Shown here piece after piece: positions 9,061-17,694 of a stretch of 64,000 bases of DNA; the stretch's first letter is position 1; every line of letters starts with the position of its first letter. A model generated the notes under the pieces. That model did no database searches. It was not told where the DNA came from and saw only the letters and a program-made list of their open reading frames with translations. This stretch comes from Ktedonospora formicarum (GTDB taxonomy: Bacteria; Chloroflexota; Ktedonobacteria; Ktedonobacterales; Ktedonobacteraceae): positions 124,001 through 188,000 of the forward strand of contig NZ_BNJF01000003.1 in NCBI RefSeq assembly GCF_016587355.1. Direction: 5' to 3'. Made by a program: the position numbers and the translations under genes.

Positions 9061-10323
9061 ATGCGGCGTCGCACATTACAAACCATAATGGCAGGTTTTT
9101 GTCTTCTGCTCTGTTTATTGAGTGCTTGTGGTTCAGGTGGCGGTGGCTCTAATGGAGGCACTGTTACGCTGACGCTGGAGACAAACGTGACAGATGCTGA
9201 AGCGCAGGCAATTGAAGCGCTCACGCAAAAATTTACCCAGCTGCACCCTACTATTAAAGTTGACGTGACTGCGCCAGGGGCGGACTATGAAAATATTATG
9301 AAGGTGAAGATGGCCTCAAAGCATCTACCAGACATATTTTCGACGCATGGATGGGCAAAGATTCGTTATGGGAACTTCCTGGCTGATCTGCGCGATAGGC
9401 CATGGGCTAGCCATTTAAGCCCAACCATTAAGGATAACATTACTGATTCCAGCGGAAAGGTCTATGTCCTCCCAATCGATGAGGACAAATCGGGCCTAAT
9501 GTTCAACTCCGATGTTTTAAAGCAATACGGGATTGCCATCCCTGAGACCTATGATGAACTTGTCACAGCCTGTCAGACGATCAATGAGAAGAGTCACGGG
9601 CAGGTGACGCCAATGCACATCGGCGGCGCGGATTCATGGCCATTAGGAAACTACTTCGACTATTTTTCAACGTCACTCCTTATCAGCCCACAGAAGAACT
9701 ACACAACAGATCTACTCAATGGCACCTTCGATTGGTCGCATTATACGCCGCTCGCACAGGATTTTCTGGATCTGCAGAAAAAGGGGTGTTTGAATAAAGA
9801 TGTGCTGACTGCGAAGTACAGTGATTCGGCACAAGCTCTGGCGCAGGGAAAAGCAGCCTTTGGCTTCTATGGCTCGTACATTGTTGATGAGGCAAAGAAG
9901 GTGAATCCCAATGTCAATCTTGGACTGATGCCTATTCCCGCCATGGTTGCGGGAGATCAACCAAGTTTTGCTGGTGGTGAAAGAACAACTCTAGGGATAT
10001 GGAAAGACTCTCCTCACCTGCAAGAAGCCAAGCAGTTACTGGACTTCATGGCACAGCCTGAGAATATCAAGTACCTCGCGAAAACTGGCGAGGCACCGGC
10101 AGGACTGCAAGGCATTCAGGTGGATCTTGGTGAAATGACTCAATACTATCAAAAATACAGTTCGACACCTGTGTATCCATACTTTGATCGCGTCTACTTG
10201 CCGAATGGGATGTGGGACCCGCTCTGTAAGAATGCACAGAATATGCTGGCGGGGGCAATCACGCCCAGCCAATATTCCGCGAATTTGAAACAAGAGTATG
10301 ACCGGCTTAAAAGGTCTCATTAG
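9061..10323 (+). CDS. sugar ABC transporter substrate-binding lipoprotein
   Basis: A family 1 extracellular binding protein of 420 residues. The N-terminus has a signal with lipobox LLSAC (about residues 19-23) followed by a Gly-rich linker. The first strand is VTLTLETNVTDAE, as in multiple-sugar binders, and the body carries typical IPETYDELVTACQ and GKAAFGFYGS segments. The frame opens at 9004, but ATG 9061 has AGGAGAGG upstream and starts the signal peptide directly. It is the first gene of a three-gene importer operon with no ATPase, so a shared MsmK-type ATPase encoded elsewhere is expected. Control by the adjacent YesM/YesN pair is inferred. Confidence 0.9.
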   Translation: MRRRTLQTIMAGFCLLLCLLSACGSGGGGSNGGTVTLTLETNVTDAEAQAIEALTQKFTQLHPTIKVDVTAPGADYENIMKVKMASKHLPDIFSTHGWAKIRYGNFLADLRDRPWASHLSPTIKDNITDSSGKVYVLPIDEDKSGLMFNSDVLKQYGIAIPETYDELVTACQTINEKSHGQVTPMHIGGADSWPLGNYFDYFSTSLLISPQKNYTTDLLNGTFDWSHYTPLAQDFLDLQKKGCLNKDVLTAKYSDSAQALAQGKAAFGFYGSYIVDEAKKVNPNVNLGLMPIPAMVAGDQPSFAGGERTTLGIWKDSPHLQEAKQLLDFMAQPENIKYLAKTGEAPAGLQGIQVDLGEMTQYYQKYSSTPVYPYFDRVYLPNGMWDPLCKNAQNMLAGAITPSQYSANLKQEYDRLKRSH

Positions 10324-10407
10324 TTGATATTCTGAAGCTAAACATGCTCACCTCCAAATATTCACATCTATGTTGGCTTGCTGTGCTCCTCGCGCGTCTC
10401 TGGCGTT

Positions 10408-10469
10408 CCAGGGATCAAGATGCTGGTGGTTGGGTTTGCAACTTCACCACCGGCAATCCTGATCCCTGG
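10408..10469 (+). promoter_or_regulatory. intercistronic stem-loop after the binding-protein gene
   Basis: CCAGGGATCA (10408-10417) pairs with TGATCCCTGG (10460-10469), and an inner GGTGGT/ACCACC extends the structure. It has no U-run. It lies between the binding-protein gene and the first permease gene, where such structures protect the upstream transcript or reduce read-through. Confidence 0.6.
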
Positions 10470-10483
10470 GAGGGGCTCGCAGA

Positions 10484-10506
10484 GAGCTTTCCTATCTGGA
10501 AAGCTC
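10484..10506 (+). promoter_or_regulatory. second intercistronic hairpin
   Basis: GAGCTTTCC, 5-base loop, GGAAAGCTC: a perfect 9-bp stem immediately after the first stem-loop and about 50 bp before the permease ribosome site. Confidence 0.55.
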
Positions 10507-10566
10507 GTGGACAACAATTTGGGATGACGCATGTATCACACGGCTTCTAGTAGTGAGGAGTTAACA

Positions 10567-11499
10567 GTGCGTTTTCAGGCTCAACTGCGACTGGCAAAAC
10601 CGCGATTATTAACACAAACTCACAAGGGGAAAAAACGAAAGACCTGGTTGGTTAACCTTATGTATGTGCCCGCGCTCATCCTGTTAGTGGTATTTATTTT
10701 CTATCCCTTTTTACAGGGCATTCGTCTCTCCTTTACCAACTGGGATGGCTATTCTGATGAGATGCAGTGGGTAGGTTGGTTGCAATTTCGTCGCATACTG
10801 ACTGATGCAGACATTCTCCATACGATTGTGAATACCCTGATTTATGGGCTGGGTAGCACCCTGCTACAAAATATTTTTGGCCTGGTTTATGCACTGTTTT
10901 TAGACCGCAAAGTGCGCGGACAGGGAATTGTCCGCACCATCATATACCTTCCAATTATCATTAGCCCACTGATTATGGGGTACATTGGCTACTTTTTCTT
11001 CCAATATGATGGTGGTGCTGTCAATGACATTCTGAAAATATTTGGCAATCCTCCACGCGACTGGTTGAGTAATGGCACGCTCGCTGTTTGGATCATCACT
11101 TTTGTCAATTCCTATCAATATGTTGGGATTGCCATGCTGATTTACCTTGCTGGGCTACAAGCTATCCCCAAGGAGTATTTAGAAGCTGCCGCGCTCGATG
11201 GAGCTTCCTCATTTGGTCGTTTCAAAGATGTGACACTACCTCTTCTCATGCCTTCGGTAACTATTAGCATTGTTTACAACATTATAGGTGGCTTAAAACT
11301 ATTTGACATTATTGTTGCCTTGACCCAAGGTGGACCAGGCTATGCTTCGCAGTCCCTCTCAACCATGATGTACAATCTCTACTTTGCGCGCCAGGATGCT
11401 GGGTACGCAGCAACAATGGGGATCGTGATGTTTCTTCTCATCAGCATTATCAGCATATTCTCATTACGCTCTCTCAGAGGAAAGGAAGTGCAGCTATGA
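10567..11499 (+). CDS. sugar ABC transporter permease (MalF/UgpA type)
   Basis: This inner-membrane permease of about 310 residues has six predicted helices and the EAA loop EYLEAAALDGASSFGRFKDVTLPLL. The frame opens at 10531, but the GTG at 10567 is chosen because GAGGAG lies 6-7 bases upstream. The first helix (VPALILLVVFIFYPFLQGI) then starts about 37 residues in. The gene overlaps the next permease by 4 bp. It pairs with the binding protein at 9061 and lacks a local ATPase. Confidence 0.9.
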   Translation: MRFQAQLRLAKPRLLTQTHKGKKRKTWLVNLMYVPALILLVVFIFYPFLQGIRLSFTNWDGYSDEMQWVGWLQFRRILTDADILHTIVNTLIYGLGSTLLQNIFGLVYALFLDRKVRGQGIVRTIIYLPIIISPLIMGYIGYFFFQYDGGAVNDILKIFGNPPRDWLSNGTLAVWIITFVNSYQYVGIAMLIYLAGLQAIPKEYLEAAALDGASSFGRFKDVTLPLLMPSVTISIVYNIIGGLKLFDIIVALTQGGPGYASQSLSTMMYNLYFARQDAGYAATMGIVMFLLISIISIFSLRSLRGKEVQL

Positions 11500-12305
11500 C
11501 GAAAAAGATCTCGCTGGGGGCGCTTACGGCCTTCATTGGCCTGATACATAGTATTCCCTTTTTTATTCTAGTCAATATTGCCTTTAAGTCGCCGAATGAT
11601 ACCAGTTCGAAGTGGATAACCCCCACTTACTGGTTCTTCGACAATTTTATCAATGCCTGGCAAAGTGCGCACCTGGATCAAGCGCTACTCAATACCTCTC
11701 TCATTACAGTTGTATCGGTGATCCTGGTCGTACTTATTGGCGCCGCGGCTGCCTATCCACTGGCACGCTTCCCAAGTCGCTGGAATAACTTCGTCTATAC
11801 GCTCTGCATTGCGTCTATGATTGTCCCCGGCCTCACCATCCTGGTGAGCCTGTACAAGCTTCTGGTGGATATCAACGGAATCGATACCTATTGGGCAATT
11901 ATCCTTGTTCAGGTCACGTTCTTCTTGCCGCTCACTATATTCCTCTATACCGGTTTCCTGCGCACGATACCGCGGGAATTAGATGAAGCCGCGCTTATTG
12001 ACGGGTGCAATAGCTTTACCGTTTTCTTTCACGTGCTGCTCCCCCTCTTAAAGCCTGTGACGGCAACGGTGATTATCCTGGCCGGGCTTGCCATCTGGAA
12101 CGATTACCAGTTCTCTGTATTTTTCCTTCAGAAACCAGAGGTACAAACCTTTCCTGTGGCCCTGGCGGCTTTCTTCTCTCAGTACCATAATAATATCAAC
12201 TGGGCGGCTGCGGGTTGCCTGATAAGTATGTTGCCAGCGGTATTCCTCTTCCTATTCTTGCAACGGTATTTCATCAGGGGGTTGACGGATGGTGTGCTGA
12301 AATAG
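11496..12305 (+). CDS. sugar ABC transporter permease (MalG/UgpE type)
   Basis: The 269-residue second permease has six helices and the EAA loop ELDEAALIDGCNSFTVFFHV. The ATG overlaps the preceding stop (ATGA), indicating translational coupling. The C-terminus FIRGLTDGVLK is typical of MalG-type subunits. It is the last gene of the importer operon. Substrate specificity is not visible. Confidence 0.92.
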   Translation: MTKKISLGALTAFIGLIHSIPFFILVNIAFKSPNDTSSKWITPTYWFFDNFINAWQSAHLDQALLNTSLITVVSVILVVLIGAAAAYPLARFPSRWNNFVYTLCIASMIVPGLTILVSLYKLLVDINGIDTYWAIILVQVTFFLPLTIFLYTGFLRTIPRELDEAALIDGCNSFTVFFHVLLPLLKPVTATVIILAGLAIWNDYQFSVFFLQKPEVQTFPVALAAFFSQYHNNINWAAAGCLISMLPAVFLFLFLQRYFIRGLTDGVLK

Positions 12306-12380
12306 CCGCCATAGCCATAATTTCTATCCTAAGAGCGGAAACGGACATATTGGTGAGATATTCTCCTTGTGGAAAAAGAT

Positions 12381-12424
12381 GGGAACCTCGCCAGGGCCGG
12401 CGCGCCGGCCCTGGCGAGGTTCCC
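12381..12424. terminator. 44-bp perfect palindrome, convergent terminator
   Basis: A perfect 22-bp inverted repeat without a loop (arms begin GGGAACCTCGCCAGGGCC). It lies between the converging importer operon and the winged-helix gene. On the minus strand it is followed by ATCTTTTT, so it is best placed as that gene's terminator. It can also stop plus-strand transcripts by structure alone. Confidence 0.8.
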
Positions 12425-12522
12425 AACCACAGATGTTTCCTTCGGCACATAACGATCTTTAGAGAATGCAACAGATGACCGCATCTTCATTCACATCAGC
12501 GCAAGAACAGGTTGTGGAGGTG

Positions 12523-13659
12523 CTACGGCATGGGGATCATCATACGCAACATAGTGGGTGCTTCGAGGAAGCGAGCAAGATCGCTCACCTCGGCCTCCAC
12601 TCCCGCAGATACCTCTGACGCCAGGTGGTCAAATGGTTCTATCTGCACTTCCAGGTGATTCTTCTGTCGCTTGCTCTTCCATGTCCCCACGGCGCAACCA
12701 TCAGAAAGGAGCGTCGGACGAAGGAATCCACCTCCAGCATTAATCCGCTTTGCATACTGAGGTGACACGATGAGGCCTCGCTTCTGGTAGCCAAGCAAAT
12801 AGGTATCATAACTTGGCAGCAGGCGGACGATGGACATAGGGGCTGGTAGTTCATTAAGCCGAGGAGCATCTGCCTTGAGCATCCAGGCAGGAGCGCCGGC
12901 AATCTCTACCTCCAGGAGGTGGTTGCCAAGGTATTGCCACGCAGCTCGTATCTGACTCATTGGCATACCTGACCATGCTGCCTGGTCCTGTGGTGTCGCA
13001 GGGCCATAGGCACCCAGGTAGCGGCGTGTGAGTTCAGCATGGGCGGCAGCGTCTGACAACGAGCGTTTACTGTTCTCTTGTTCCACCCAGTCGCTCAGCA
13101 GCACATAGGTTGGCTCGCCATCCTGGTCAGGCCCGAAACAAATGACACCTTCGAGGGCTGCTCGACTTAGCAGATGAGGTCGAGCCTGGCCTACGAGTCG
13201 GGGACCATACGTCGCCAGGTACCCGATGAGTTCGTCTCGGATCAAGGGTCCCCGATTGGCGAGCACTTGGCGGATGATCTGGATGCCTCGTCTACAGGTA
13301 TCCTCATCTAAACCCAGTTCCGTACGCCGTCGTCGATCAAGCGCTATAAATGTCGGACCGATGAGCGGTAAGAGCCAACTGAGATCTTCCGTCGCCAGCA
13401 GGTGAAGAGTTCCACGCAGCCCCCACGTGCGAACGACCGAGCGCTCCTGTATTCGTGCATGCTCCACATCAGCAGCGACCAGTCCAGCACTGCGCACGCG
13501 AACTGCCAGTGTAGCAGCGCGGGGATCTTGCGCTTGAATCCCACCAAGTTCTTTTACCAGATGAACCACAGAAGCTCCGGGATTGGGGTGCTGTCGTGCC
13601 AATCTCTGCGCATCCAGGCGAAGCTGGCGAACGTGATCGTTTGTCAGGGAAATGGTCAT
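12523..13659 (-). CDS. winged-helix DNA-binding domain protein (HTH_42-like)
   Basis: A protein of about 378 residues of the winged-helix family that includes AlkZ/YcaQ-like proteins (Pfam HTH_42). Supporting segments are LVKELGGIQAQDPRAA near residue 35, VRTWGLRGTLHLLATEDL near residue 75 and LLPSYDTYLLGYQKR near residue 285. Characterised relatives unhook DNA crosslinks or bind DNA, but many are uncharacterised and the function here is not proven. ATG 13659 is chosen over 13671 because GGAGGAAG precedes it at proper spacing. It stands alone between convergent and gene-poor DNA. Confidence 0.8.
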   Translation of the reverse strand: MTISLTNDHVRQLRLDAQRLARQHPNPGASVVHLVKELGGIQAQDPRAATLAVRVRSAGLVAADVEHARIQERSVVRTWGLRGTLHLLATEDLSWLLPLIGPTFIALDRRRRTELGLDEDTCRRGIQIIRQVLANRGPLIRDELIGYLATYGPRLVGQARPHLLSRAALEGVICFGPDQDGEPTYVLLSDWVEQENSKRSLSDAAAHAELTRRYLGAYGPATPQDQAAWSGMPMSQIRAAWQYLGNHLLEVEIAGAPAWMLKADAPRLNELPAPMSIVRLLPSYDTYLLGYQKRGLIVSPQYAKRINAGGGFLRPTLLSDGCAVGTWKSKRQKNHLEVQIEPFDHLASEVSAGVEAEVSDLARFLEAPTMLRMMIPMP

Positions 13660-14298
13660 TCTTCCTCCCATGTCTTGCTTTATGGCTTTACTTTCTCAGG
13701 TCCACAGTAGCACAAAAAGCGGTCAAAATCGTTCCGCTTACGCAGGGATCAGCGCATCTCTATTCGAATTGGATACGCCTCATGGGATGTACAGCCCACG
13801 AACTGTACGACGAGGTGTCATCGTAGCGAGCCAGCCTAAAACATGTCTTCTTAATGAGGAAGAATGAAAAGATTTCTCACAAAGGAGGCATATGTAAACA
13901 TATGATGGATTCGGCGGTACTTATCCAGACCTTTTCGTACTCCATTACCTCAACGCCCTGTTGGCTTGGAGAGGTGATAGTCATCAAAATTACGCCTCTG
14001 GATGCCTCTGCCACTCTAAGCCTGTATTTCCCACACACTGAACGTTGGCAAAGAAGAGACCGCATCAGATGGGGTCTGATAAGCCTGAGATGCGCAAGAG
14101 CTAACAAAGAAGCTCTACTTTAAGTTTTTTGCGTGAGACAACGTCCAGAAAAAAGCTCGGTGCCACAATAGAGCCAGCGGCAAGATGACAGAAAGAGAAG
14201 GAACACTGAGTCCCTCTTTTTAACCCACCAACATATTTTCAATCCTGTGAGCAAGTGAACGAAACTCTTCGGAGAGGGAATGCGACCCCTGTGTCAAA
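13660..14298. other. gene-poor stretch with one doubtful small ORF
   Basis: No recognisable gene. A textbook AAAGGAGG (13881-13888) is followed by ATGTAA at 13892, and then by ATG 13902/13905, which would open a 73-residue frame to 14123 with no known similarity. Whether either is translated is unclear. Confidence 0.3.
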
Positions 14299-14350
14299 TC
14301 AAATAAGAATGTTACCAAAGCGAGATGGCTCCCTCAAATAAAAATGTTAC
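14299..14350. repeat. direct repeat pair, possible IS21-type end
   Basis: TCAAATAAGAATGTTAC (14299-14315) and TCAAATAAAAATGTTAC (14334-14350) differ by one base. IS21-family ends carry several copies of such terminal repeats. No transposase is left nearby, so this may be an abandoned end. Confidence 0.35.
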
Positions 14351-14649
14351 TCCGACAGTAGCATTTGCCAAAGCCCTCTTCGGCGAGGATATGTCTCCCT
14401 GATAAGCACCCATGACACTGGAAAGGCTACACTGGACCGAGGGTCCCACCAGAGAGCCCTCCCATTTGAAACGGCGTGGCACGCAATAGACTGATCGCTG
14501 TGAGCGGGAGGGCGAGCGTCGTCATCACAGAACCTAACGCAGGAGCAGGAGAGGCGGCATCCAATTGATGTATGTCTTGCCGCCCAGCGCAACAGCAGTG
14601 AGCTGTTGGCGACCCATCTTGTACTCGCGGATTCGGCGAGCAGGGGTTG

Positions 14650-15120
14650 TGACCTATAGCGATGCCACGACCATTGCCCTAAGCACCAGTCTCAAATATG
14701 CTGTTGGACAGGGTATCATGAGCCTGACGACGGATCAGACAACTCCATTTGAACAGACAATCACCTATGATGCCTACCAGAATCAAAGTATTCTCTTTAC
14801 AGATGGACTGGGACGCAAGCGGTATGAGCAGGTCTTTTCGGGAACTGCAACGCCCTATAGCGTGGTCCGGACAGTTGGCCACACCTATGATATACTGAAC
14901 AATACGCTTTCAACGCAGACCTTTGATAGCAGTGGAACGCTCAAGGCAACATACAACGCAACCTATGATGCCTTACAGCGCAAGATTGGCTATGATGATT
15001 CGGATGCAGGTTCGTGTAGCGCGACTCCGTTACCTGCGGGATGTAGCAGTTCCAGCGATAGCGCCTGGAAGCTAACCTATGACGATAATGGCAATCTGCT
15101 GACCCAAGGCGACCCACGTG
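14650..15120 (+). pseudogene. Rhs/YD-repeat protein fragment
   Basis: About 155 codons read as YD-repeat sequence: TYDAYQNQSILFTDGLGR, then TYDILNNTLSTQTFDSSG, then TYDDNGNLLTQGDP. These are typical of Rhs/teneurin-like secreted repeat proteins. There is no signal peptide, no start with a ribosome site and no C-terminal core. The similarity stops abruptly near 15120, and the frame beyond is unlike Rhs. This is an internal fragment of a much larger gene, left by deletion or transposition. Confidence 0.7.
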
Positions 15121-15363
15121 CAAAACGAGCAATGAGATGCCTCCCCTTCGGCCAGGAGCCTGTCGCGAAAGGAGGCAAGAACACCTCTTCTCAAAGCCTC
15201 CTTCTCCTCACTGAGAGAGCATTTCCGCTTCTTCCGACTTCCCCAAGGATGTCGCCATCCAAAAGCTTCAGGAGGGCTTGATCTCCAAACGCACATGCTG
15301 CATCTTGGTGGTCTACACCGCACGACGCCGGCATTCTCTTTTCGTCACAACATGTGAGAAGAC

Positions 15364-15842
15364 TCACGCTTGTGAGAGAAAAGCTTGATAGGCATGGGCA
15401 ATCTGTGGATGGTGCTCCCGATATAGCTTCCGCGCTTGGACACTCACCACTGCAAGCCTCTGACCTCCCACCTGCACGTCCCCCAACGTTTCTCTAGGCC
15501 AGGCCAATACATATCTCCCATCGAAAAACCGGGTGATGAGACCTCCATCTCGTGGTTGTAGCAAGAGCACCTCGATCATCACTCTTTCGCAGAAAAAGGC
15601 CCATTTGTGCGAAAATTGCTTCGCTGGGATCTCCACCAGATCATTCACATGGGCCAACCACTGATCCACATGCCCAAAATTGGCACCTGGATACCACAGA
15701 TCAATATCCCCATGCAGACCTGCTGGGCGCAGCCCTCGCAATTCTTCTGCCATCCTCCTACAAGCCAGACCTCCACCTGCGCTTCGCACAAACGCTGGAG
15801 CACCCGTTGTACCAAGTCCAAGGTATTCTCAGGACGTCTCAC
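15364..15842 (-). pseudogene. aminoglycoside-type nucleotidyltransferase, frameshifted
   Basis: The N-terminal frame runs MRRPENTLDLVQRVLQRL to VWLVGGW (15842-15750). The continuation lies in the next frame as AEELRGLRPAGLHGDIDLWYPG and runs to 15364. The GG and HGDIDL motifs are those of nucleotidyltransferases that adenylylate small molecules such as aminoglycosides. One extra G at the TGG|CA junction (15750-15751) would restore a single frame of about 159 codons. The break could be real decay or a sequencing error. The substrate is unknown. Confidence 0.65.
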
Positions 15843-15991
15843 CGCTCTTTCCTTCTTGCATAAGCCTCATCAGGGTTTCAGCCATTTTGAAAAAGGTGCA
15901 TCAAAAGTGAGAATGAGTAGCCATACAAGCATCTCCCCAAACCACTTTCGCATTCCTCGTGAATCCTTGTTTCAAATAGCAGGCTCCCTGT

Positions 15992-16429
15992 TTATACGAT
16001 TCCTCCTGTTGGAATTAGTTGTTCCATGCCTACAAATGATTTAGATGAACCAAACAATAAAATATTATTTTGCAGTTCGGTTAATTCTTCCATTGAAGCA
16101 ATTTGCACTTTAAGCAAATAATTATATTCCCCACTGATTCGATGCATTTCTGTGATCTCTTGCGATTGCTTACAAAAAACAACAAAACTTTGGCATTTCT
16201 CTGTTTTTACCACTAAAAAAGTGGTTGTTCCCCTATTTAACTTTTCCCAATTGAATTTTGCTTGGTAACCGGTTATAACGCCTTTTGCTTCTAATTTAGC
16301 AATTCTTTCTCTTACAGCTGGTGCAGACATGGCAATTTGTTTACCAATACTCGCTACAGTAATACGAGCATTTTTCTCCAACAAACGCATAATTTTCAAA
16401 TCTATTTCATCAAATTCTTTTGTATGCAT
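15992..16429 (-). CDS. Lrp/AsnC-family transcriptional regulator
   Basis: This 145-residue regulator has an N-terminal HTH (EIDLKIMRLLEKNARITVAS, then SAPAVRERIAKLEAKGVITGY) and a C-terminal RAM ligand domain. The base composition is clearly more AT-rich than the surroundings, as is that of the divergent glyoxalase gene. This suggests the pair was acquired together, perhaps from a low-GC donor. Control of the neighbour from the shared 138-bp intergenic region is inferred. The amino-acid effector is unknown. Confidence 0.88.
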   Translation of the reverse strand: MHTKEFDEIDLKIMRLLEKNARITVASIGKQIAMSAPAVRERIAKLEAKGVITGYQAKFNWEKLNRGTTTFLVVKTEKCQSFVVFCKQSQEITEMHRISGEYNYLLKVQIASMEELTELQNNILLFGSSKSFVGMEQLIPTGGIV

Positions 16430-16567
16430 ATCAATTTTCCCGAGTTTTTATTACGAAGAGATTCTTCGAAACAAAGGTAAATTGCCACCTTTACCTCTGT
16501 TTTGTCATTTATTTAGCTATCCGAAACTTCTTATAATAATACCATTCTTTCTTAGAGGAGTAGCCAG

Positions 16568-17017
16568 ATGAGTAGCAAAGGGCTTGCCCATATCGCCATT
16601 CAGGCATTGGATTATAAAAAAACAATCCATTTTTATCAAGAAGTACTCGGCTTTAAAATAGGACACTTTTGGAGTTTTCCTCAGTTTCAGATTATTGAAG
16701 CTTCGATGCTAGTTTCGCCAGATGGTCGCACTTGCCTTGAAATATTTGACAATGATGCAGTAATTGCTGCTCAAGGCAAAAAAGCAGAAACACCCTATGA
16801 TGTTCGTCATGGTGCCTTGCTGCATGTTGCATTTTATGTTGATGATGTAGATGAAGTCTATGAAAAAGCACTCGCTTTCGGTGCAACCAAATGTATAGAA
16901 CCAATGACACTACAACTAGGTCAACCGCCCTTACAAGTACGCAATGCCCTTATTCATAGCCCAAATGGTGAGGTAATCGAGTTGATAGAAGAGGTGGATT
17001 TTGATTTGTCTTCGTAG
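16568..17017 (+). CDS. VOC-superfamily (glyoxalase-like) protein
   Basis: A 149-residue single-domain vicinal oxygen chelate protein with two beta-alpha-beta-beta modules: LAHIAIQALDYKKTIHFYQEV near the N-terminus and LLHVAFYVDDVDEVYEKALAFG in the second half. Putative metal ligands are His8 (AHIAI), Glu in CLEIF, His in LHVAF and Glu in EVIELIE. Members include glyoxalases, dioxygenases and fosfomycin-resistance enzymes, and the reaction here is not determined. It is AT-rich and divergent from the Lrp-type regulator. The ATG at 16568 is preceded by AGAGGAG. Confidence 0.85.
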   Translation: MSSKGLAHIAIQALDYKKTIHFYQEVLGFKIGHFWSFPQFQIIEASMLVSPDGRTCLEIFDNDAVIAAQGKKAETPYDVRHGALLHVAFYVDDVDEVYEKALAFGATKCIEPMTLQLGQPPLQVRNALIHSPNGEVIELIEEVDFDLSS

Positions 17018-17038
17018 ATAGTATGATCTCTCGTAGTA

Positions 17039-17095
17039 GGGGTCAGCGTATCCAGACCTGAAAATTGTACGCTAAGGTCTGGATACGCTGACCCC
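17039..17095. terminator. 21-bp perfect inverted repeat after the glyoxalase gene
   Basis: Arms 17039-17059 and 17075-17095 (beginning GGGGTCAGCGTATCCAG) are perfect complements around a 15-base loop. It begins 21 bp after the stop codon, so it can act as a terminator, although no U-run follows. The arm length would also suit a small non-autonomous mobile element marking the edge of the AT-rich block. Confidence 0.6.
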
Positions 17096-17163
17096 ACATA
17101 TGAATCAGGAAGAGGTGGGATCGTTATATGACACCCCGACAATTCTTCTTTCTTATCCTAGGC

Positions 17164-17609
17164 TCATCCGTTTCTCTTTGAGGGGAGCTCATCTCGCTCT
17201 TGATAGCTGCTCTCTTCGACATTGCGAAACGATGGAGGGAAGCGGCCGGACCGATCCCAGGCAAGAATACGTCTGGGAGAGATACGAAGCAGCACTGGAC
17301 TAAGGGCGGGATCAAGGCTCTGGCCGCCCTCGGACAAAACCTGAGCATATCCCCGTATCTCGATGAAGCCCGGGCTGCCATTTGGAAGGACATCATCTAC
17401 TAAAAAGAGACACTGGGATTGTTGGCGATATTGCGAAACTTCTGCGACTTTTCCATCTCGAGTCCGCCAATATCAATTGTGTCAAGTTCCGCATTATACC
17501 GGAAGCCGACCGCTTTGACTTGTGGTTCCCCACGTCGAGAAACCGTTGCTAGCCTTCCCATCTGTTGCGACTGTAAGTACTCCAGCTCTGCCCTGGTAAA
17601 CTTGCTCAT
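17164..17609 (-). pseudogene. PPOX-class F420/FMN-dependent protein, frameshifted
   Basis: The first frame starts MSKFTRAELEYLQSQQMGRL and stops at 17400 after NNPSVSF. The next frame continues exactly as the family requires (VDDVLPNGSPGFIEIRGYAQ, then LSPVLLRISPRRILAWD) and ends at TGA 17164-17166. One missing base in the A5 run at 17402-17406 (plus strand) explains the break. Restored, it is a pyridoxamine-phosphate-oxidase-fold protein of about 148 residues. It lies on the same strand as the LLM and quinone oxidoreductase genes, which also use flavin, F420 or NAD(P)H, so an oxidoreductase cluster is likely. Confidence 0.7.
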
Positions 17610-17694
17610 ATGGCATCTCGTTTCTAAACAGCTCACGTCCCTTGCAACCTGTTGGGGGCCCAGTGGAACTTCTGCGGCAAATGTGACCTCTCTT

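Noticed and set aside
10344..10550. A 68-codon frame between binding protein and permease
   Set aside because: It coincides with the two intercistronic stem-loops and overlaps the permease start region. The sequence is explained by RNA structure.
17200..17403. A 67-codon plus-strand frame after the inverted repeat
   Set aside because: It is antisense to the C-terminal half of the frameshifted PPOX gene, whose family motifs explain this DNA.
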